Positions 25,766 to 34,663 of a stretch of 64,000 bases of DNA are shown in pieces. The notes under the pieces are model-generated. The model was not told the origin of the DNA, searched no databases, and was given only the letters and a program-made list of their open reading frames with translations. The position numbers and the translations under genes were made by a program. The stretch is from Saprospiraceae bacterium (lineage in GTDB: Bacteria; Bacteroidota; Bacteroidia; Chitinophagales; Saprospiraceae): NCBI GenBank assembly GCA_016787575.1, contig JAEUUO010000007.1, positions 62,001-126,000 on the forward strand, given 5' to 3'. Numbering within the stretch: the first letter of the stretch is position 1; the number at the start of each line of letters is the position of its first letter.

Positions 25766-27585
25766 TTCTCACCAGATTCCAAAACAGTATGATCAAAATA
25801 ATCCAAAACTTTCTTCGTGATATCGGGGCCAACCAATTTCAACAATTCCTCTTTTTCAGCGTCTCTTAAACCTTGAACGGATCCAAACTTTGTCAATATT
25901 TTTTGAGCCGTTATATTACCAACTCCTTTAATATTAAGCAACTCACTTTTAATAAAATTTTTAGATCGTTGATTTCTATGAAAATTTAATCCAAAACGAT
26001 GTGCTTCATTCCGCAATTGTTGAATCAGTTTTAAAGATTCACTTTTTTTATTGATGTGCAATGGAATTGGATCGTTTGGAAAATAAATTTCTTCCAACTT
26101 TTTAGCAATGCCAATTACTGCGATTTGATTTTGCAAACCGAGCAATTCAATGGATTTCATTGCGGAAGATAACTGCCCCTTTCCTCCATCAATAATAATC
26201 AATTGAGGCAAACTCTGACTTTCTTCCTGCAATCGCTTATAACGTCGATATACTACTTCTTCCATCGATGCAAAATCATTTGGACCTTCAACGCTCTTTA
26301 TATTAAAATGCCGGTAATCCTTTTTCAATGGTTTTGCATTTTTAAAAACCACACATGCTGCAACCGGAAATGCACCCTGAATATTTGAGTTATCAAAGCA
26401 CTCAATATGTTGAGGCAGAACTTTTAATTGCAAATCTTCCTGCAATGTTTTCAATATCCGCTCAGCAGGCAGCATTTTGGTGCCGCGGTTTATCCGTTCC
26501 TTCTTTTTCTGCAGTTGGTAATATTGAATATTGCTTATGGATAAGTCTAATAACTTTTTCTTGTCACCTGCCTTTGGTATGGTAATTTCTATTTTAGAAT
26601 CCGGAATCTGGACATTAAAAGGGACTATAATTTCCGGAGCCTGACTATCAAACTTATCACGTAATTCAGGGATTGCCAAAGATAAAATTTGAGCAGGATC
26701 TTCATCGCAATTCTTGGTGGCTTCCAGGGTATATGTATGAATTACAGCTCCGTCAATTACTTTTAGAAAATGAATGTAAGCCTCTTGTTCATCATAAGCA
26801 ATTGAAAACACATCTACATCTTTAATAGAAGTACTCACAACTGTTGATTTTCCTTGATAATCTTCAAATGCGCTCAATTTAATTTTACATTGCTGTGCCT
26901 TTTCAAATTCCATGTTTTCAGCAAACACATTCATTTGTTTTAGCAGAAACTCTTTGACTTTTTTCAAATGTCCTTTTAGTATGTTTTTAATCTGATCAAT
27001 TTTAAGTTTGTATTCTTCAACAGATTCAAAATGTTGACAAGGACCATTGCAGTTTTTAATGTGATACTCAAGACAAACTTTGTAATTATTTTTTGCTAAG
27101 GCAATTGGACTCAAATTTAAATTACAAGTTCTAAGTGGAAAAAGCATTTTAATCAGATCTAAAATAATTTCTGCCTTGTATTTGGAAGCATAAGGACCAA
27201 AATAAACTGATCCATCTTTTATTAATCTGCGAGTAAAAAACACTCTGGGAAAATCTTCTTTCTTAATGCAAATATAGGTATACGTTTTCCCATCTTTCAG
27301 CATGACATTGTATCTGGGCTGATGGGTTTTAATCAAAGAATTTTCCAGTAACAGTGCATCTTGTTCGGAACCTGTGATTGTAAATTCAATCATTTTAGCT
27401 TTACGAACCAAGGCTTTGGTCTTTGCTAAAATGTATTTTTTTTCACCAAAATAAGAATTCAGTCGATTTCTTAGGTTTTTAGCCTTGCCTACATATAAAA
27501 TCTCCTCCTTAGCTCCCACAAAGCGATAAACTCCCGGATCAGTAGGTATGGAATTATATATTAATTTGAAATCCTCTAAAGTCAC
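25762..27585 (-). CDS. uvrC: Excinuclease ABC subunit C
   Basis: A 607-residue protein of normal UvrC length. The N-terminal GIY-YIG nuclease (about 14-92) shows DPGVYRFVGAKEEILYVGKA. A UVR segment for UvrB contact lies near 205-240 (MEFEKAQQCKIKLSAFED). The RNase H-like C-terminal nuclease has ECFDNSNIQG and IIIDGGKGQLSSA, and a helix-hairpin-helix end (about 555-595) includes IKGVGNITAQKILTKFGS. It cuts on both sides of DNA lesions with UvrAB. galE is translationally coupled downstream, with no obvious functional link. Confidence 0.97.
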   Translation of the reverse strand: MTLEDFKLIYNSIPTDPGVYRFVGAKEEILYVGKAKNLRNRLNSYFGEKKYILAKTKALVRKAKMIEFTITGSEQDALLLENSLIKTHQPRYNVMLKDGKTYTYICIKKEDFPRVFFTRRLIKDGSVYFGPYASKYKAEIILDLIKMLFPLRTCNLNLSPIALAKNNYKVCLEYHIKNCNGPCQHFESVEEYKLKIDQIKNILKGHLKKVKEFLLKQMNVFAENMEFEKAQQCKIKLSAFEDYQGKSTVVSTSIKDVDVFSIAYDEQEAYIHFLKVIDGAVIHTYTLEATKNCDEDPAQILSLAIPELRDKFDSQAPEIIVPFNVQIPDSKIEITIPKAGDKKKLLDLSISNIQYYQLQKKKERINRGTKMLPAERILKTLQEDLQLKVLPQHIECFDNSNIQGAFPVAACVVFKNAKPLKKDYRHFNIKSVEGPNDFASMEEVVYRRYKRLQEESQSLPQLIIIDGGKGQLSSAMKSIELLGLQNQIAVIGIAKKLEEIYFPNDPIPLHINKKSESLKLIQQLRNEAHRFGLNFHRNQRSKNFIKSELLNIKGVGNITAQKILTKFGSVQGLRDAEKEELLKLVGPDITKKVLDYFDHTVLESGEK

Positions 27586-27602
27586 GAATGCAAAAATAAT
27601 CT

Positions 27603-27618
27603 AAAAGCGATGGCTTTT
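27603..27618 (-). terminator. Weak hairpin, possible terminator of the SPFH gene
   Basis: AAAAGC (27603-27608) and GCTTTT (27613-27618) form a 6-bp stem with a 4-base loop. On the minus strand it is followed by a T-rich stretch, 35 bases after the SPFH stop. The stem is short, so this is tentative. Confidence 0.35.
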
Positions 27619-27652
27619 AAAGGTTTGAATTCGCTTGTATATCTTCCTTAAT

Positions 27653-28483
27653 TTAGGCGGTAGCTTCCACGATGGGCACCGTTTCTTTATCTGAACATAA
27701 AACTACCATAAGGTTACTTACCAATTTCACCTTTTCGTGATCGTCCATTTTAACTATTCCCTTATCTTCAAGCTGCTTTAACGCACCATCCACCATTCCG
27801 ATGGCTCCTTCAACAATCTTATAACGTGCAGAAACGATTGCCTCTGCTTGTTGTCTTTTTAACATAGCCGCTGCAATTTCGGGAGCATAAGCCAAGTAGC
27901 CGATTCTGGCTTCTAAAACCTCAATACCGGCAATCTGAAGCCGTTCATGAAGTTCTTTTTCCAATACCCTGTTAACTTCACTTTCTTCTGATCGAAGTGT
28001 AATTTCCTGATGATCATCCACATGGTCGTAAGAGAAACTTCCAGCTAATTTGCGGACTGCTGCATCGGTTTGAACCTTTACAAAATGTGCATAATCTTCA
28101 ACTTCAAATTGAGCTTTAAATGTATTTTTCACTTTCCAAACCAGAATAACCCCAATTTGAATTGGATTGCCTCGCTTATCATTTACTTTAAGTCGTTCGC
28201 TTTCAAAATTTCGTGCACGCAATGATAAGTTTCTTTTTAAAAAAAAAGGATTAGCCCAATAAAAACCATCCTGCTTTATGGAACCTACATATTTTCCAAA
28301 AAGCGTCATAACTTTTGAATTGTTTGGATTGACAATGATGAAACCAAGTAAAACGAGTGCCAAAACAAATCCAGAAATAATCTTGTAAATCGGGTCTTCT
28401 AAAAATACAATTGCCAAAATTAAACCAAAAGCAAACAAAAGCAGTAACCAACCGGAAACTGGTTTAAAAACTTTTTCATCCAT
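27653..28483 (-). CDS. SPFH/Band 7 (slipin/prohibitin-like) membrane protein
   Basis: A 276-residue protein. Two N-terminal hydrophobic segments (about 11-28 and 33-50) are followed by an SPFH domain. It shows NNSKVMTLFGKYVGSIKQDG and PFFLKRNLSLRARNFESERL, then VDDHQEITLRSEESEVNRVL and the strongly conserved GIEVLEARIGYLAYAPEIA. A helical coiled region (AAAMLKRQQAEAIVSARYKI) follows, as in stomatin-like proteins. SPFH proteins form ring-like membrane scaffolds and often modulate proteases. No NfeD-type protease gene accompanies it. Confidence 0.9.
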   Translation of the reverse strand: MDEKVFKPVSGWLLLLFAFGLILAIVFLEDPIYKIISGFVLALVLLGFIIVNPNNSKVMTLFGKYVGSIKQDGFYWANPFFLKRNLSLRARNFESERLKVNDKRGNPIQIGVILVWKVKNTFKAQFEVEDYAHFVKVQTDAAVRKLAGSFSYDHVDDHQEITLRSEESEVNRVLEKELHERLQIAGIEVLEARIGYLAYAPEIAAAMLKRQQAEAIVSARYKIVEGAIGMVDGALKQLEDKGIVKMDDHEKVKLVSNLMVVLCSDKETVPIVEATA

Positions 28484-28528
28484 AATTTTTAAAATTAAAT
28501 AATCATTTATTAGAATACATAAAATTGT

Positions 28529-28547
28529 ACTGGTTTTGGGAACCAGT
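28529..28547 (-). terminator. Hairpin downstream of the TPR lipoprotein gene
   Basis: ACTGGTT (28529-28535) pairs with AACCAGT (28541-28547) around a 5-base loop. Read on the minus strand it sits 26 bases after the TPR gene stop and is followed by ACAATTTTATG. The T-run is imperfect, so it may be a weak terminator or an mRNA 3' end. Confidence 0.4.
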
Positions 28548-28573
28548 TTCTCTAATAAAACGATGCAAAGGAA

Positions 28574-29638
28574 TTATTGGTTCCTTTTTCCATTAGATTT
28601 AAGTTCTTTTGCTTTCATTTCTTCGTACTGAAAGCCTTTCAACCGATGTAAATCAGCCTCAGCAGCAATGTATGCCATTTGGTTCCAATATGCACTGCTT
28701 GTAATTTTCTCCAACAGTTGTATTTGCTTTTCAGTTGCTCCAGCCAATTCTGCCTTCAAGGCCAGTGCATAGGCTTTAACAGTCCAACCCATTGCTTCCT
28801 CAGAACTGGTTGGCAGTTTGTCAAGATCAACCAACTCAGATTCTTTGATATCCCCTTTCAGATACAACAAAGCATCCAGATAGGGTTTAGTCACAGGCAT
28901 AATAAACATTTTTGGATCTGCAGAGGATAAAATATTTTTTGCATCCTGAATTCTTCCGGAACGGCTGTATGCTTGATATTGCCAATAATAAGCCATGCAA
29001 TATAAATCTGAGTTATTTGAAAAATCACCGCAAACTTCAAACATCTTTTCAGCATTGGGAAAATCATTTTGACATTGAAAAGCCAAGCCCATCCATTTAT
29101 AAATTTCGTAATGCATGCTTGCATTTATCTTTTTCTCAATCTCAGTTTTTTCAAGCATGCCTTTGACATCTTTTTGTCCTTCGACTGCTTTACCGGCTTT
29201 CCAAAAATCATTTACTGCAGGTCCAAATTGCCTTCCTTGGACAAATGCAATTCCGCGATATAAATACAAGTCCGAAGTGTTTGGAAATTGTTCAATTCCT
29301 TTGCTCAATAGTTGAATAGCATTTTCAACATAGCCAGATTTTAAATTTTGAGCACCATAAGAAACATAGGATTTTACATCATCCAAATGGCCTAGATAAA
29401 AATTACGACTTGCATCTAATTTGGCTTTGTTCTGCAATTTAATAGAATCCGGTTCCGGCATTTCTTTTAAAGGTTTTCCATCTAGGGTTACAGCATAGGT
29501 AGAACCACCAGGATTTTCATCTGCAATGGCTACGGCTTCCTGTACCTGGTCTGGCAATGCTTTAGGCTCAGACTTGCAACCTAATAGGTTTATTAAACCT
29601 ATCAAACCTATAAATAAGATACCTGTATTGAATTTCAT
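28574..29638 (-). CDS. TPR-repeat lipoprotein
   Basis: A 354-residue protein with a lipoprotein signal (hydrophobic FIGLIGLINLLG then Cys21). Mature residues about 75-260 are helical with tetratricopeptide patterns such as AIQLLSKGIEQFPNTSDLYL followed by YRGIAF, and a later PNAEKMFEVC region. TPRs usually mediate protein-protein contacts. It should be anchored in the periplasm or outer membrane. No enzymatic motif is seen. The gene is transcribed towards the SPFH gene with a 90-base gap containing a hairpin, so co-transcription is uncertain. Confidence 0.75.
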   Translation of the reverse strand: MKFNTGILFIGLIGLINLLGCKSEPKALPDQVQEAVAIADENPGGSTYAVTLDGKPLKEMPEPDSIKLQNKAKLDASRNFYLGHLDDVKSYVSYGAQNLKSGYVENAIQLLSKGIEQFPNTSDLYLYRGIAFVQGRQFGPAVNDFWKAGKAVEGQKDVKGMLEKTEIEKKINASMHYEIYKWMGLAFQCQNDFPNAEKMFEVCGDFSNNSDLYCMAYYWQYQAYSRSGRIQDAKNILSSADPKMFIMPVTKPYLDALLYLKGDIKESELVDLDKLPTSSEEAMGWTVKAYALALKAELAGATEKQIQLLEKITSSAYWNQMAYIAAEADLHRLKGFQYEEMKAKELKSNGKRNQ

Positions 29639-29776
29639 TTGCTGATTTTTAAGATCACAAAATTCCTAAGATTTATTAATTTCATTCTTTTCTTTGAGAG
29701 CTGTTAACAAAACAAGGCATTTTAATATAATTAACTGTATATCAACTATTTAATAATTTATCGTTTTATAATTTCT

Positions 29777-30490
29777 TTGAAAATGAAGCCAAAGCCACCT
29801 ATCGCTGGTTTTAGTTTTCTATTTTTGATCCTCCTGACATTCAATTTTCTAAACTGCAGCAATTCAGACGCTGACTTTGATCCTTGTACTCGGCATTATG
29901 AATTGGAAGCATTAAAACCCGCTGAATTTAGTAACCAGTGGATACCTTATTTTAAAGGTCAGATACTACAAGCCAAATCCAATAATGCAGCACCAATTCC
30001 ATTTCAAGTAGACAGTTTTCCAATTTTAATACATGGCGATCGTTCATTTTTTGAAATTCCGTGCTATGAAGATTCTACAAAAACCAACCGGGTCTTTTAC
30101 TCAAGCCTTGCATATCAATGTAAACTTGTTAATCAATCCAAATTATTAGATTTACGTGAAATACATATAAGCCTTTATGTACTGCTAGATGAACTAGAAA
30201 GTAAATTGGACAAACTTAAATTGGCAGATATCCTTGAGATTGATTTTGTTTTAATGGATACCGGTATATCAAACACCAAACGATTCATCTTACAGTTTCC
30301 CGTTTTAGACCGTGGTTTTGCAAATGCATTTAAATCTAATTATAAATTCGATTCCAATTTAACATTGAATGGTAAAACTTTTTTAAATGTATATTCCAAT
30401 TATGAACTGGCCGATAAATTTAAAGTGTATTATTCAGATCAAGGAATTTTAGGATTTGAAATGCCAGATGGATCCTTTTACTATTTTTAA
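29777..30490 (+). CDS. Hypothetical lipoprotein paired with DUF3179 gene
   Basis: A 237-residue protein. A lipoprotein signal (SFLFLILLTFNFLN then Cys27) is followed by an acidic linker and a beta-rich region. I recognise no family. The protein has a second cysteine soon after the lipidation site (DPCTRHYE) and one near residue 95 (IPCYEDS). It lies 23 bases upstream of a DUF3179 gene in the same direction, so the two are probably one transcript and may share an envelope function that cannot be named. Confidence 0.6.
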   Translation: MKMKPKPPIAGFSFLFLILLTFNFLNCSNSDADFDPCTRHYELEALKPAEFSNQWIPYFKGQILQAKSNNAAPIPFQVDSFPILIHGDRSFFEIPCYEDSTKTNRVFYSSLAYQCKLVNQSKLLDLREIHISLYVLLDELESKLDKLKLADILEIDFVLMDTGISNTKRFILQFPVLDRGFANAFKSNYKFDSNLTLNGKTFLNVYSNYELADKFKVYYSDQGILGFEMPDGSFYYF

Positions 30491-30513
30491 TCAAAACACC
30501 ATGAATTGTTAAA

Positions 30514-31674
30514 ATGAAATCCATCAAGCTGTATTACATAGCTCTGTTAATCTTGATTGTTTTTGAATTTTTAAGGGTTTATTTTATAATGCCCCTTCCT
30601 GGGAGTCAAAAATTTGAATCCGTTGATTTAGCATATGCCTTGCACCAATTCAGATGGTTGATTCGTATAACAATCGGAATCCTTTTGCTTTTCAATTTTA
30701 AAATTGCGTTTCAGTCTTCAAAAATTAAAAGCTTGTTGTGCCTGCTACTTGTTATTTCCTCAATTGGATTTATACAAATGCAGATGATGGCAGATACCAT
30801 GTTTTATCAGCCCGAGCAACTCATTTTAAAGGATCCTTCTGAAAATAAAATACCACTGGATCGTCAAATCATTGGCATTGCTCACGGTAAGGAAGCCAAA
30901 GCATACCCTATTTCATTTTTAACATACCACCATCAAGTTCGAGATAAAATAAATGATCAGGATGTATTAATAAGTTATTGTTCAGTATGCCGTTCAGGAA
31001 GGGTATTTAAACCCCTGGTAAACGGACAGCCCGAAACATTCAGACTGGTTGGAATGGATCAATTTAATGCAATGTTTGAAGATTCAAAAACCGGGAGTTG
31101 GTGGCGTCAGGAAAACGGTGAAGCAATTACAGGCCCTTTGAAAGGTCAACAGTTGGAAATTTTTCCAAGTTATCAGTTAAGTTTAAAGCAATGGCTGGTG
31201 TTGTATCCAAATAGTAAAATTATGCAAGCTGACCCCAATTTTATAAGCAGCTATGATAGCCTGGCTTTATTTGAACAAGGTAAATCAAAGGGGACATTGA
31301 CAAGATCAGATACTTCTTCCTGGAACAATAAATCTTGGGTAATTGGAATAAGTTTAAACAACGACCATCTAGCAATCGATTGGAATCGACTGCAAAAGGA
31401 AAAGCTCATTGCTTTTCACTTAGGTCATTCCAGTTGCGTTGTCTTATTGACAAAAACAAATATTGACTTTTGTGCTTTTGAAATTCCGTTTGCGTTTAAA
31501 GAAATTTACATCAACCAGGATACAATCGCCTTGGATGCAAATCAATTTAATTTAAAAGGTGAATGCTTAAATTGTCCTACTCAGACGCCAGAAAAAAAAT
31601 TAAACCCAATCACGGCTTATCAAGAATTCTGGCACAGCTGGAAAACCTTTCATCCTGATTCAAAAACATACTAG
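30514..31674 (+). CDS. DUF3179 domain protein with N-terminal membrane segments
   Basis: A 386-residue protein. About three hydrophobic segments occupy residues 1-90, then a DUF3179 domain begins around 110 with IIGIAHGKEAKAYPISFL. The signature YCSVCRSGRVF near 162 holds two cysteines, and GSWWRQENGEAITGPLKG is the family's conserved core. A C-terminal HLGHSSCVVL follows. The function of DUF3179 is not established, though the cysteines and histidines suggest metal or redox chemistry. It follows a lipoprotein gene and converges on hmuY. A final CLNCP motif near residue 362 adds another cysteine pair. Confidence 0.85.
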   Translation: MKSIKLYYIALLILIVFEFLRVYFIMPLPGSQKFESVDLAYALHQFRWLIRITIGILLLFNFKIAFQSSKIKSLLCLLLVISSIGFIQMQMMADTMFYQPEQLILKDPSENKIPLDRQIIGIAHGKEAKAYPISFLTYHHQVRDKINDQDVLISYCSVCRSGRVFKPLVNGQPETFRLVGMDQFNAMFEDSKTGSWWRQENGEAITGPLKGQQLEIFPSYQLSLKQWLVLYPNSKIMQADPNFISSYDSLALFEQGKSKGTLTRSDTSSWNNKSWVIGISLNNDHLAIDWNRLQKEKLIAFHLGHSSCVVLLTKTNIDFCAFEIPFAFKEIYINQDTIALDANQFNLKGECLNCPTQTPEKKLNPITAYQEFWHSWKTFHPDSKTY

Positions 31675-31689
31675 AACAAACTCTGTAAA

Positions 31690-31720
31690 TTAAAAAGCCC
31701 AACAACAAGGTATTGGGCTT
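31690..31720 (-). terminator. Intrinsic terminator of hmuR-hmuY
   Basis: AAGCCCAA (31695-31702) pairs with TTGGGCTT (31713-31720). On the minus strand the stem is followed by TTTTTAATTT. It lies 22 bases after the hmuY stop, in the gap between convergent genes. Confidence 0.75.
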
Positions 31721-31742
31721 AATCAATTGAATTTAATCAAAA

Positions 31743-32363
31743 CTATTCAAACTTTTTACTTCCATCCGTTTGAATGACATAACGGAATGTATAATACCTT
31801 GCAGGATCTCTTTGAGCATTTGGCGATGCAGGAGCATCCTTATAAAAACTCAAAATTTCCATTTTTACATATTTATTATCATTGGTTTTTATCACAAATA
31901 CTTTTCCCGGTTTTGGACTGATTATATAACTAACTGGGTCGTAATTGTACCATGTTTTCCCAATTGCAAGTTCGGTTGGTGACAAGTCTTTTTTGAAAAT
32001 TGAATCTTGTGAAATCACTTTAAGATCTGAAAACAATCCATTAAAAGTAAAAGCTTCAGCTTGCCCCGGTCCACTGGATTGACTGTTGACAAGAATGGTT
32101 GTTGAACGAAATGCTATATCCCATTTTCCGGTTGCACTGTCCGAATTTGGCACGATTGTGCTGTCAGAAAATCTAAAGAAGGTAAACAAATTGGAAAAAC
32201 CGGAAGGCGCTCCTGTAGTTGGGTCATAAGATGTAGCCGGATCCGCTGCAAGATTGCGAATACTTACAGATTGAACACTTACTCCAGTAACCGGATCGTC
32301 ATCGCTGCATGATAACAGGAATCCCATTAGCCCGATACCGAGTATTAAAAACCAAGTTTTCAT
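31743..32363 (-). CDS. hmuY: HmuY-family haem-binding lipoprotein
   Basis: A 206-residue lipoprotein (signal FLILGIGLMGFLLS, Cys19). The mature part matches the HmuY pattern: SDSATGKWDIAFRSTTILVN near 80, a beta-rich middle, and KVFVIKTNDNKYVKMEILSF near 155-175. HmuY proteins take haem from host or environmental haemoproteins and pass it to the TonB-dependent receptor HmuR. The gene directly follows such a receptor (5-base gap), the classic order hmuR-hmuY reversed from the usual hmuY-first. Haem ligands cannot be located with certainty. Confidence 0.78.
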   Translation of the reverse strand: MKTWFLILGIGLMGFLLSCSDDDPVTGVSVQSVSIRNLAADPATSYDPTTGAPSGFSNLFTFFRFSDSTIVPNSDSATGKWDIAFRSTTILVNSQSSGPGQAEAFTFNGLFSDLKVISQDSIFKKDLSPTELAIGKTWYNYDPVSYIISPKPGKVFVIKTNDNKYVKMEILSFYKDAPASPNAQRDPARYYTFRYVIQTDGSKKFE

Positions 32364-32368
32364 AATTT

Positions 32369-34492
32369 CTAATTTTTTATAAGTTTATAATTAATAGTGA
32401 TATACAAATTTCGGCCAAATAAATTTGGAATACGATCTGGATCTGTATAATTGAATAGATTATCAGCCCCAGCTTGTATTTTCAATTTAGAAAACAAAAG
32501 TTTTGAAACGGAAACGTTGCATAGTAAATAACCCGATACAAAATGGTCATATCGATCCAGAATTGCATTCGAGTTGATATCTGAGGAAGGCCTGATATTT
32601 CCTTGAACGCTACCAGCGGTATTTGATATTCCGAACTTACTTTTATAAATAATTCTGAAAGATGCATTCCAATTGGATTTGGAATTTTCATAAAACAGCT
32701 TAATGGACTCCGTATGTCTAGACCTGTTGTACAATCCAAAATAATCTGATTTTGAAATGCGATAACTCACTTTAGTAACAGGATCTCTTCCAAATACCAA
32801 TCCATCTTCAATTAATTGTATTACTTCCTTATCTTTAGCATATAAGATCTGAGAGTTTAACTCTGCTTGAATTGCCTTTGTGATTTTGAATCGAATGCTC
32901 CCTTCGATACCTTGGGTATACGCTTTTTTAATATTAGAATAAGAATAGATGGTCTTGAGATCTTTAGTAACAGCAACTGCTTGAGTTTCTATTAAATTCT
33001 TCAAATCATTTCTAAATAAATTGAATTCAAATTGTGCTTTATTGTGAAAATCATATTGCGCTCCAAAATTTACAGCAATGGATTTTTCAGGAAACAATTT
33101 GCCAATGGAATTGACATCGTAAAGGTATTGTTGAATTTCTCCTTTTTGTTCAAGCAATTCCAATTCAGATTTTAATTCACTGGTACCGTACACAAAATAA
33201 CCGGCTGCTGCATTTCTAAAATTCAAATACAAGTATCTAAAATCGGGCGCTTTAAAACCGGTTCCAAAAGATGCTTTTAATTTAAAAGCAGGTTTAAGGG
33301 TCCATTGAATGGCTGTTTTAGGACTCCATTGGTTACCATACACAGGATTCATGTCAAATCGAATTCCATTTACCCATTCAATTTTATGTTTCCAGCTAAA
33401 TTCATGTTGTATATACAAATAGTCGGTATGTTGTTTTCGAAATTTGTTATCGTCGTACCGGTTTGTTTTAACTCCTTCAAACGCAAGTCCAGCACCTATT
33501 GTATATTTTTGATTTGTATTAAAAAAACAGCTAGCCTGAATTTCGGGTTTAAATAAGCGTTGTTCAAAGCTATCCGTATAGTATGCCAGTCCGCTTGCGT
33601 TCTGATTTAAATAGGTATATGCTTGATAAATACTTCCGTAATTTGTAAAATTTATAAAAGCTCGTTCGCCAATTTTCAATTTATATTGAGGAGAAATGCT
33701 GTAATCATTAATTTGAGTCGTACCAAAAACCCTGATAGAATCTAATGAATTTACAACCTGGTAGTTATTTTCCTGCACTTCTCTAAATGCTTTTGCATTT
33801 AACATTAAAAGATGCTTGCCATTCCAATCTTGTTTAATTTGAAATTGCAAAGTAGAATTATAATAAGGTGAAACTGTTTGTCCGTAAATATCCGGGTGAA
33901 AATCGAAACCAGATGTCCTATAATGATTTCCAAATAAACTGATGTTTAGATTAGCATGATTCCAATTGGAATTCAATGAAACATCCTGGGTATTATTTGT
34001 TGCGTACTTCAATCCTATTTCCAATTGATTTTGTAAAGGAGATTTGGTAATGATGTTAATAACACCGCCCAATGCTTCTGAACCATATAAGCTGGAACTT
34101 GGACCTTTTATAATTTCAATTTTTTTTACATTGGCCAGTGTAACCCGATTTAATTCAAGATTTCCTGTCAATCTTCCTATAACAGGTTCTCCATCCAATA
34201 AAATCATGGTGTAATCCGGATTCAATCCCTGCATTTGAATTCCATTTCCAAATCCGTTTATTTGAGCTACTACGTTTAAACCATTTTGTTCGTTCAGGAT
34301 ATCCTGAAGTCTGCTAGATCCACTTTGGTTGATAATTTTTGCTTTGATAACCGAGACCGGCATTGGAACCGTACCTATGCTGCGTTCAGTTTTAGTGGCT
34401 GTGATAATGACCTCGTTGAGATGAACACTATCAGATTGTGCACCTAAGGACTCAATCCATAAAAACAGACAAAAAGTAATAATTAACCTCAT
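32369..34492 (-). CDS. hmuR: TonB-dependent outer-membrane receptor (HmuR-like)
   Basis: A 707-residue receptor. A signal peptide (about 1-18, ending SLGAQ) and a TonB-box-like NEVIITATKTER (about 27-38) precede a plug domain (about 45-150) with LLDGEPVIGR and EIIKGPSSSLYGSEALGGVI. The long 22-strand barrel ends in NLYITINYKLIKN. The absence of an N-terminal carboxypeptidase-like extension separates it from SusC-type transporters and fits a haem/siderophore class. Its partner hmuY is directly downstream and an AraC gene diverges upstream. The ligand (haem) is inferred from the HmuY pairing. Confidence 0.85.
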   Translation of the reverse strand: MRLIITFCLFLWIESLGAQSDSVHLNEVIITATKTERSIGTVPMPVSVIKAKIINQSGSSRLQDILNEQNGLNVVAQINGFGNGIQMQGLNPDYTMILLDGEPVIGRLTGNLELNRVTLANVKKIEIIKGPSSSLYGSEALGGVINIITKSPLQNQLEIGLKYATNNTQDVSLNSNWNHANLNISLFGNHYRTSGFDFHPDIYGQTVSPYYNSTLQFQIKQDWNGKHLLMLNAKAFREVQENNYQVVNSLDSIRVFGTTQINDYSISPQYKLKIGERAFINFTNYGSIYQAYTYLNQNASGLAYYTDSFEQRLFKPEIQASCFFNTNQKYTIGAGLAFEGVKTNRYDDNKFRKQHTDYLYIQHEFSWKHKIEWVNGIRFDMNPVYGNQWSPKTAIQWTLKPAFKLKASFGTGFKAPDFRYLYLNFRNAAAGYFVYGTSELKSELELLEQKGEIQQYLYDVNSIGKLFPEKSIAVNFGAQYDFHNKAQFEFNLFRNDLKNLIETQAVAVTKDLKTIYSYSNIKKAYTQGIEGSIRFKITKAIQAELNSQILYAKDKEVIQLIEDGLVFGRDPVTKVSYRISKSDYFGLYNRSRHTESIKLFYENSKSNWNASFRIIYKSKFGISNTAGSVQGNIRPSSDINSNAILDRYDHFVSGYLLCNVSVSKLLFSKLKIQAGADNLFNYTDPDRIPNLFGRNLYITINYKLIKN

Positions 34493-34663
34493 TCAGACCA
34501 CAAAAGTCCTAAAGCCTAGTTTTAAAAAATAACCCAATCAGAATAATGCCTACCCCAAAACGTTATATATTAGCAACGAATGATTGTCATATTGTAGCCT
34601 GTTTTAAGCTAAAATATGGCGTATAAGCATTAATTTAGCTGTTTGATTGTTGAATTAGCTACC

